64,000 nt of DNA. Origin: Qipengyuania intermedia. Its GTDB lineage: Bacteria > Pseudomonadota > Alphaproteobacteria > Sphingomonadales > Sphingomonadaceae. The stretch spans positions 607,501 through 671,500 of the forward strand of contig NZ_JAIGNS010000002.1 of the NCBI RefSeq assembly GCF_019711615.1. The letters are read 5' to 3'. A program made the translations under genes and the position numbers. The notes under the pieces are model-generated. The model did no database searches. It was not told the origin of the DNA and saw nothing but the letters and a program-made list of their open reading frames with translations. This document shows, in pieces, positions 59,006-64,000 of the stretch. Position 1 is the first letter of the stretch. Every line of letters starts with the position of its first letter.

Positions 59006-60034
59006 ATGATCGACCAGGGACAGGCATGGCAAGCGGTTAAGCGACGTGATCGCGCGTTCGACGGTCGCTTCGTCACCGGAGTGATGAGTACCGGCATTTA
59101 CTGCCGACCGTCCTGCGCTGCGCGGCACCCTTTGCGCGAGAATGTGCGATTCTTCGCCGATGGCGAAAGCGCACGGGCGGCGGGTCTGCGGCCCTGCAAG
59201 CGATGCCTGCCCGATGAAGTCGGGCGAGACGAGGCTGCCGTCATGGCGGCAATCGACGAAATCCGCCGGGCCGAGGATGCGCCGACCTTGGCCGTGTTGG
59301 CGCAGATAACCGGCTACTCGCCGACGCATTTCCAGAAGGTGTTCAAGCGCGCGACCGGCCTGTCACCTGCCGCCTATGCGAGGGCCCTGCGCGAAGATCG
59401 CGCCCGCGAGGCCCTCGGTGCTGGCGACAGCGTCACCGGCGCGATCTACGAGGCCGGGTATTCCTCTCCCTCGCGATTCTACGACGATACGAAAGGCAAG
59501 CTCGGCATGACGGCAAGCGACTGGAAAAACGGCGGCAGGGGGCGCACGGTTCACTGGAGCGTGATCGAGACCTCGCTCGGCGCGATGCTCGTCGCTGCGA
59601 CGGAGCAGGGCGTGTGCTGCCTGTCGTTCAACGAAGACGAGAGTGATCTCGCGCGCCGCTTTCCCGAAGCCGAGATGGTGGCGGCGGGTGAGGAATTCCG
59701 CCAACTCTTCCGGCAGGTGACCGCTGCAGTCGAAAACCCGGCGCAGGCGACGCTCGCATCCATTCCGCTCGACGTGAAGGGCACGGCGTTCCAGCAGCGG
59801 GTCTGGCAGGCCTTGCGCGAAATTCCGGCAGGGGAAACGCGCAGCTATGGCGAACTCGCGGCCGCACTGGGCAATCCCAAGGCGTCACGCGCGGTGGGCG
59901 GGGCCAATGGCGCCAACAATATCGCCGTGCTGATCCCGTGCCACAGGGTCATTGCAGCGGACGGCTCGCTCGGCGGATATGCTTACGGAACGCAAATCAA
60001 GGAGAGGCTGCTCGAGCGGGAAAAACCCCGATAA
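59006..60034 (+). CDS. ada: Ada: O6-methylguanine-DNA methyltransferase / AraC-type regulator
   Basis: 342 residues from the ATG at 59006. N-terminal zinc domain (Cys33, Cys37, Cys64, Cys67; TGIYCRPSC and LRPCKRC) that accepts methyl from phosphotriesters, then an AraC-type helix-turn-helix (ITGYSPTHFQKVFKRATGLSPAAYARALR), then the methyltransferase domain with Cys312 in IPCHRV. This is full-length Ada: it repairs alkylated DNA and, when methylated, activates the adaptive response. It may regulate itself. No alkA or alkB lies next to it. Confidence 0.95.
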   Translation: MIDQGQAWQAVKRRDRAFDGRFVTGVMSTGIYCRPSCAARHPLRENVRFFADGESARAAGLRPCKRCLPDEVGRDEAAVMAAIDEIRRAEDAPTLAVLAQITGYSPTHFQKVFKRATGLSPAAYARALREDRAREALGAGDSVTGAIYEAGYSSPSRFYDDTKGKLGMTASDWKNGGRGRTVHWSVIETSLGAMLVAATEQGVCCLSFNEDESDLARRFPEAEMVAAGEEFRQLFRQVTAAVENPAQATLASIPLDVKGTAFQQRVWQALREIPAGETRSYGELAAALGNPKASRAVGGANGANNIAVLIPCHRVIAADGSLGGYAYGTQIKERLLEREKPR

Positions 60035-60219
60035 GCTTCTGCGAACACGAGATAATTCGTGACCGCGGCAAGTTTCCTTTGACAATGCAGCCTGTAGTAG
60101 AAAGACTATACACCAACGTCGCAACCCGCCGAAGCAATCGCGTGGGCCAATAATAACCGGCTTTTGGATTAACCCCGTGCGGTCGTGTCGATCGTGCTGA
60201 GTATTAGCAGGTTTAGGCG

Positions 60220-60801
60220 ATGGATAGCGGTCAGGAATTCGTCGATTTCTACGCCCTGTTGCAGGTCAGTCCGGCTTGCGACCGCAAGATGCTGGAAAAA
60301 GCGTATCGGCACGCGGCGCAGATGTACCATCCAGATCACACTGATACGGCGGACATTGACAAGTTCCAGGAAGTGATCGCCGCTTACCAGATATTGCGAG
60401 ACCCGGAGAAGCGCGCCAAATACGACCAGCGCTACAAGGAACTGAAGAAGGACAATCTCTACCAGTTTCCGGGCGGCGAAGACCTACAGATCGACGAAAA
60501 GTCCGCACTCGACGATGCCGAGGCGCATGAAAAGGTGCTCTACCACCTCTACAAGCGCCGCCGGGAGCACGCAAAAGACCCGGGCATCATGGGCTATTAC
60601 ATCCAGAAAACGCTGGATTGCTCGGACGAGAATTTCGAGTTCCACACCTGGTATCTGAAGTCCAAGGGCTTCATCGAGATCACCCAGGAAGGAAAGCTGG
60701 CGATCACCATCGAGGGCGTCGACCATGTCATCTCGATGAGCCGCAAGGCGGAGGAAACCAAGCTGATCGCACAGATGGACGAACAGGCACGCGAAGCCTA
60801 A
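60220..60801 (+). CDS. DnaJ-domain protein
   Basis: 193 residues. J domain at about 8-75 with the essential HPD (37-39) in MYHPDHTD and the usual helices (YALLQVSPACDRKMLEKAYRHA, FQEVIAAYQILRDPEKRAKYDQRY). The C-terminal part (IMGYYIQKTLDCSDENFEFHTWYLKSKGFIEIT) has no zinc fingers or Gly/Phe region, so it is not a canonical DnaJ but a J-domain co-chaperone. Its four-base overlap with the photolyase gene is tail to tail. Partners are presumably DnaK. Confidence 0.85.
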   Translation: MDSGQEFVDFYALLQVSPACDRKMLEKAYRHAAQMYHPDHTDTADIDKFQEVIAAYQILRDPEKRAKYDQRYKELKKDNLYQFPGGEDLQIDEKSALDDAEAHEKVLYHLYKRRREHAKDPGIMGYYIQKTLDCSDENFEFHTWYLKSKGFIEITQEGKLAITIEGVDHVISMSRKAEETKLIAQMDEQAREA

Positions 60802-62366
60802 TTGCGCGCCCACCCGCTGTCGGCAGGCGTCAGGCTGTCGAGAAACGCTTCTGCGCTGTCGAGATAATCCTGCCTCTTCGCCTCATCCATGCGGTCCCAG
60901 GTCGAATAGATGCGCCCGATGCGGGCGTTCTTTTCCAGCCGGTCGCGATGGCGGTCCATGAAATGCCAGTAGAGCGGATTGAAGGGACACGCACCTTCGC
61001 CCGTCTTCTTGCTCACCGAATAGCGGCAGTCTCCGCAATAATCGCTCATCTTGTTGATGTAGTTTCCGCTGGCCGCATAGGGCTTGCTCGCCAACTTTCC
61101 GCCGTCGGCGTAGAGGATCATCGCCGCCACATTGGGTAGTTCCACCCATTCGTAGGCATCGGCGTAAACCACCAGATACCAGTCCTGCACTTCGCGCGGG
61201 TTTATCCCGGCGAGCAGGGCGAAATTGCCGAGCACCATCAGCCGCTGGATGTGGTGGGCATGGGCGTTGTCGCGGGTGGAGCGGATGCTGTCGGCAAGGC
61301 ACCGCATGTCGGTTTCGCCGGTCCAGTAGAATTCGGGCAGGCCGCGCTGCGCATTGAGCGCATTGGCTTTCTTCAGGTGCGGCATCTGGTGCCAGTAGAA
61401 CCGCCGCACATATTCGCGCCAGCCGATGATCTGGCGAATGAACCCCTCGACCGAATTGATCGGCGCGCGACCGTCCTTGTAAGCTTTTTCAGCCCTCCGG
61501 CAGAGTTCCAGCGGGTCGAGCAGTCCGAGATTGATGCTGGTCGACAGCATCGAATGGAACAGGTCGTCCTGCCCGTGAACCATCGCGTCCTGGTACGGCC
61601 CGAAGCATTCGATCCGTTCGGCGAAGAAAGCATCCGCCGCCTCTTCCGCCTCCTCGCGCGTGACCGGCCAGCCGAAGCTATCCAGCGATCCGAAATGATC
61701 GCCGAAGCGATCCTCGACGAGCTCGATCACCTCGTGCGTGATGGCATCGGGTTCGAACAAGGGACGTTTCGGCGCATCGAGCCCCTCCTTGGGCGGCTTG
61801 CGGTTCTCGCTATCGAAATTCCATTCGCCGCCTTCCGGCTTGTCGCCATCCATCAGCAGGCCCGTCTTGCGGCGCATTTCGCGGTAGAAATACTCCATCC
61901 GCATTTCCTTGCGGTCTTCCGCCCACTCGTCGAATTCGGCCTGGGTCGAGATAAAGCGGTCGTCGGCAAGGATTTCGACTTCGCAGGGGAATTTGTCGGC
62001 CCATTGGTCGAAATCCTGCCTGAGGCGCCATTCGCCGGGCTCAACCACATGGATAGCGCGCGGGGAGTGCTCTTCGACGGCGCGGGCCACTTCGCCGGTG
62101 AAACTCCCGGCATTGTCCTTCGCGTCCAGCTTTACGTAATCGACGATCCACCCTGCATCACGCAATTCTTCGGCAAAATGGCGCATGGCGGAGAAAATCA
62201 GGACGATCTTCTGCTTGTGATGCATGACGTAAGTCGCCTCGTCCCAGACTTCCATCATCAGGATCACAGTGTCGTCCTTGATCCGCCCGCGAAGGCTTGC
62301 GAGGTCGCGGGTGAGCTGGTCGCCAAGGATCGGGACGAGGATCGGGCCGTCGGTATTGTCTGCCAT
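60798..62366 (-). CDS. iron-sulfur bacterial photolyase/cryptochrome (PhrB, FeS-BCP type)
   Basis: 522 residues. The four cysteines expected for the 4Fe-4S cluster, Cys356 (MRCLADS), Cys444 and Cys447 (YCGDCRYS) and Cys460 (GACPFNP), are all there, each exactly six residues later than the four of Agrobacterium PhrB. The N-terminal Rossmann-like domain (PILVPILGDQLTRDLASL) binds the antenna, and the helical domain binds FAD (SVEGFIRQIIGWREYVRRFYW). PhrB repairs (6-4) photoproducts in UV-damaged DNA with light. Convergent with the J-domain gene. Confidence 0.93.
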   Translation of the reverse strand: MADNTDGPILVPILGDQLTRDLASLRGRIKDDTVILMMEVWDEATYVMHHKQKIVLIFSAMRHFAEELRDAGWIVDYVKLDAKDNAGSFTGEVARAVEEHSPRAIHVVEPGEWRLRQDFDQWADKFPCEVEILADDRFISTQAEFDEWAEDRKEMRMEYFYREMRRKTGLLMDGDKPEGGEWNFDSENRKPPKEGLDAPKRPLFEPDAITHEVIELVEDRFGDHFGSLDSFGWPVTREEAEEAADAFFAERIECFGPYQDAMVHGQDDLFHSMLSTSINLGLLDPLELCRRAEKAYKDGRAPINSVEGFIRQIIGWREYVRRFYWHQMPHLKKANALNAQRGLPEFYWTGETDMRCLADSIRSTRDNAHAHHIQRLMVLGNFALLAGINPREVQDWYLVVYADAYEWVELPNVAAMILYADGGKLASKPYAASGNYINKMSDYCGDCRYSVSKKTGEGACPFNPLYWHFMDRHRDRLEKNARIGRIYSTWDRMDEAKRQDYLDSAEAFLDSLTPADSGWARN

Positions 62367-62398
62367 GCGCCTTCAATGCGCGAGCGCACGACAGGTGC

Positions 62399-63019
62399 CT
62401 AAAGCATGGAGGACTGCGCCGGGCGACCCGCCCACGGTACGTCGGTCCGGTCGATCGCGAGCAAGCCTTCGAACGGGCGACACAGCTCAAAAGCATCGTC
62501 GGGCGATCCGTCCAGCCAGGTTTCGCGCTGATCCGCCGTCAGGATGACAGGCATCCGGTTGTGGATCTCGCTCATCTGTGGGGAAGCGTCGGTCATCACC
62601 ATCGAATAACAATCGCCCCATTCCGCGCTGCCGCGCCAGATGCCCGCCACGGTAAAGACCTCGACATCGGGTATGGTCATCCAGGTGCGGGTCATGGCGC
62701 CTTTCTTGCCCTGCGCTTCGGCAAAGCTTTCCAGCGGGATCAGGCAACGCCGCTCTGTAAAGCTCCTCTTCCAGAAGGGGCCGGAGAGCTTGTCGGTCCG
62801 CGCATTGTTAACCGGCTTGGGCTTGAGCGGCTGGCCCTTTGCGCCCTTGCGCTGGAGGGGGAAGCCCCAGGTCATGGTTTCGACCTTGCCACCTGCGATC
62901 ACGATGCCGGAATAGCCGGGATAGATCTCGCCGCCCGCATTGCTGCCGATTTCCGCCGCCACGTCGAACAATTGCGCGACTTCGGTGGCGTTCTTGGTCA
63001 TGCGATAGAGATTGCACAT
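62399..63019 (-). CDS. SRAP-domain protein (HMCES/YedK family)
   Basis: 206 residues starting MCNLY: Cys2 should be the catalytic residue after Met1 removal. Asn72 in NNARTD, Glu97 in PLESFA and His153 in IHNRMP match the YedK/HMCES set (E. coli Cys2, Asn75, Glu105, His160). The family binds single-stranded DNA at abasic sites and forms a stable thiazolidine cross-link that shields them from cutting. Placed between the photolyase and priA. Length 206 fits (E. coli 222). Confidence 0.92.
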   Translation of the reverse strand: MCNLYRMTKNATEVAQLFDVAAEIGSNAGGEIYPGYSGIVIAGGKVETMTWGFPLQRKGAKGQPLKPKPVNNARTDKLSGPFWKRSFTERRCLIPLESFAEAQGKKGAMTRTWMTIPDVEVFTVAGIWRGSAEWGDCYSMVMTDASPQMSEIHNRMPVILTADQRETWLDGSPDDAFELCRPFEGLLAIDRTDVPWAGRPAQSSML

Positions 63020-63030
63020 GGCAGCGCTAC

Positions 63031-64000
63031 TTACACGAAACTGTAGGGATCGACATCCACCCCGACACGGACGCCCGGAGGATGGTCGAGGCTGGAAAGC
63101 CAGCGACGGATCACATCCTGCAATTGCACGCTGCGGCGTGCGTTCATGAGCATGCGATAGCGATACCGCCCCCGCAGCAGCGCCATGGGAGCAGGTGCGG
63201 GGCCAAGGATCATGAGGTCAGGCACGTCGGGGCGCACATCGCCGATCCGCCTGGCCGCCTCGCGCGCCTCCGCCTCGTCTTCGGAGGAAATGATGATCGA
63301 CGCCCAGCGACCGAAGGGCGGGGCGCCAGCCTCGCGCCGCATTTCGGTCTCGGCCTCGTAGAAGGCGTCGCGGTCTCCCGCTGCAAGGGCGGCGATCACG
63401 CTGGCTTCGGGATGGCGGGTCTGGATCAGCACTTCGCCCGGCTTGGAGCCGCGCCCGGCCCGTCCGGCAACCTGTGCAACCTGCTGATAGGTCCGCTCGC
63501 CTGCGCGCAAGTCGCCTCCCTCGAGGCCGAGGTCGGCATCGACCACGCCGACCAGCGTAAGCTCCGGAAAGTGAAAGCCCTTGGTGACGAGCTGGGTGCC
63601 GACGATCACGTCGATCGCTCCTGTTTCGACCTGCGCGATGAATTCCGCGGCGCGACCCGGCGAATTGAGCGTGTCCGACGTGGCGACGAAGACGCGCGCA
63701 TCGGGCAGGCGCTCCGCGACCTCGTCGGCGATGCGCTCGACACCCGGGCCGCAGGCGACGAGGCAATCGGGCTCGCCGCATTCGGGGCAGGCGGCGGGGC
63801 TTGGCGTCTCGTGCCCACAATGGTGGCAGGCCAGGCGGCGTGTGAAGCGGTGTTCGACCAGCCAGGCGCTGCAATTGGGGCATTGGAAGCGGAAACCGCA
63901 GTTGCGGCACAGGGTCAGCGGCGCATAGCCGCGGCGGTTGAGGAAGAGAAGCGACTGTTCCTTGCGCTCCAGCCGCTCGGCGATGCCGTCGATCAGCCGC
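63031..64000 (-). CDS. priA: primosomal protein N' PriA, C-terminal part (cut by window edge)
   Basis: Minus-strand frame open to the right edge. It holds the zinc-binding region (CRNCGFRFQCPNCSAWL and HHCGHETPSPAACPECGEPDC), helicase motif V/VI text (VIVGTQLVTKGFHFPELTLVGVVDADL, RTYQQVAQVAGRAGR) and the C-terminal domain ending VRVGVDVDPYSFV. PriA restarts stalled forks by unwinding the lagging arm and loading DnaB. Only the last 322 or so residues are here. Confidence 0.95.
   Translation of the reverse strand, partial: RLIDGIAERLERKEQSLLFLNRRGYAPLTLCRNCGFRFQCPNCSAWLVEHRFTRRLACHHCGHETPSPAACPECGEPDCLVACGPGVERIADEVAERLPDARVFVATSDTLNSPGRAAEFIAQVETGAIDVIVGTQLVTKGFHFPELTLVGVVDADLGLEGGDLRAGERTYQQVAQVAGRAGRGSKPGEVLIQTRHPEASVIAALAAGDRDAFYEAETEMRREAGAPPFGRWASIIISSEDEAEAREAARRIGDVRPDVPDLMILGPAPAPMALLRGRYRYRMLMNARRSVQLQDVIRRWLSSLDHPPGVRVGVDVDPYSFV

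Noticed and set aside
60035..60219. Possible small gene between ada and the J-domain gene.
   Set aside because: Short frames only, without ribosome binding site or protein features; treated as promoter/leader of the J-domain gene.

Overview
The window is high-GC chromosomal DNA from an alphaproteobacterium, most likely a sphingomonad of the Erythrobacter group (Sphingomonadales, Erythrobacteraceae). Three things point there. The tmRNA gene is circularly permuted (two-piece) and encodes the tag ANDNEALAIAA. The linkages purN-purM/DUF2066/hda and M20-astA-astB are present. The protein families (TonB-dependent receptor, DUF2256, DUF2794, HdaA-type Hda) fit. No insertion sequence, prophage, CRISPR array, tRNA or rRNA was found, so this looks like a stable core-genome segment. 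Gene density is very high, and no stretch over 300 bases lacks a gene.

Layout. 1-6 kb: edge fragment of an extensin-like lipoprotein, a VOC protein, gamma-glutamyltransferase, proline symporter PutP, an outer-membrane beta-barrel and an aspartyl-hydroxylase-like oxygenase. 6-16 kb: typA, a large TonB-dependent receptor, an ABC exporter pair divergent from a TesA-type esterase, and recF. 16-17 kb: a compact unit of two 39-residue membrane peptides and PspC, behind a near-perfect sigma-54 promoter. 17-21 kb: SDR, Nudix, two TPM-domain proteins, LemA, MscL and permuted ssrA. 21-30 kb: small membrane proteins, M20-astA-astB (arginine succinyl-transfer catabolism), malate synthase G and a DUF2189 membrane protein. 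28-37 kb: lptD-surA-pdxA-rsmA (outer-membrane biogenesis, vitamin B6, ribosome maturation) facing pepA-DUF2256-holC, then a lipoprotein and ndk. 37-43 kb: SnoaL-like protein, PurN fused to a YjbR domain, purM, divergent DUF2066-hda, then cysE-DUF2794. 43-51 kb: a polytopic membrane protein, an MFE-type SDR, gph, glmU, an HNH protein, a SOUL protein and an S9 peptidase. 51-56 kb: atpHAGDC with a lipoprotein gene between atpG and atpD. 56-64 kb: TauD dioxygenase, membrane trypsin-like protease, and several DNA-repair genes (ada, Fe-S photolyase, SRAP protein, edge fragment of priA) plus a J-domain protein.

How it works together. Most genes are housekeeping: envelope assembly, purine synthesis, ATP synthesis, replication control and DNA repair. 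The most unusual unit is the sigma-54/PspC module, which reads as an inner-membrane stress response. It has a TTGGCACG-N4-TTGCA promoter, an upstream imperfect palindrome that could bind an enhancer-binding protein, and two sequence-related 39-residue single-span peptides just before PspC. Other points worth checking are the lipoprotein inside the F1 ATPase operon, the in-frame PurN-YjbR fusion, a palindromic operator before the MFE-type SDR, an M20 hydrolase heading the ast operon, and a possible ATT start.
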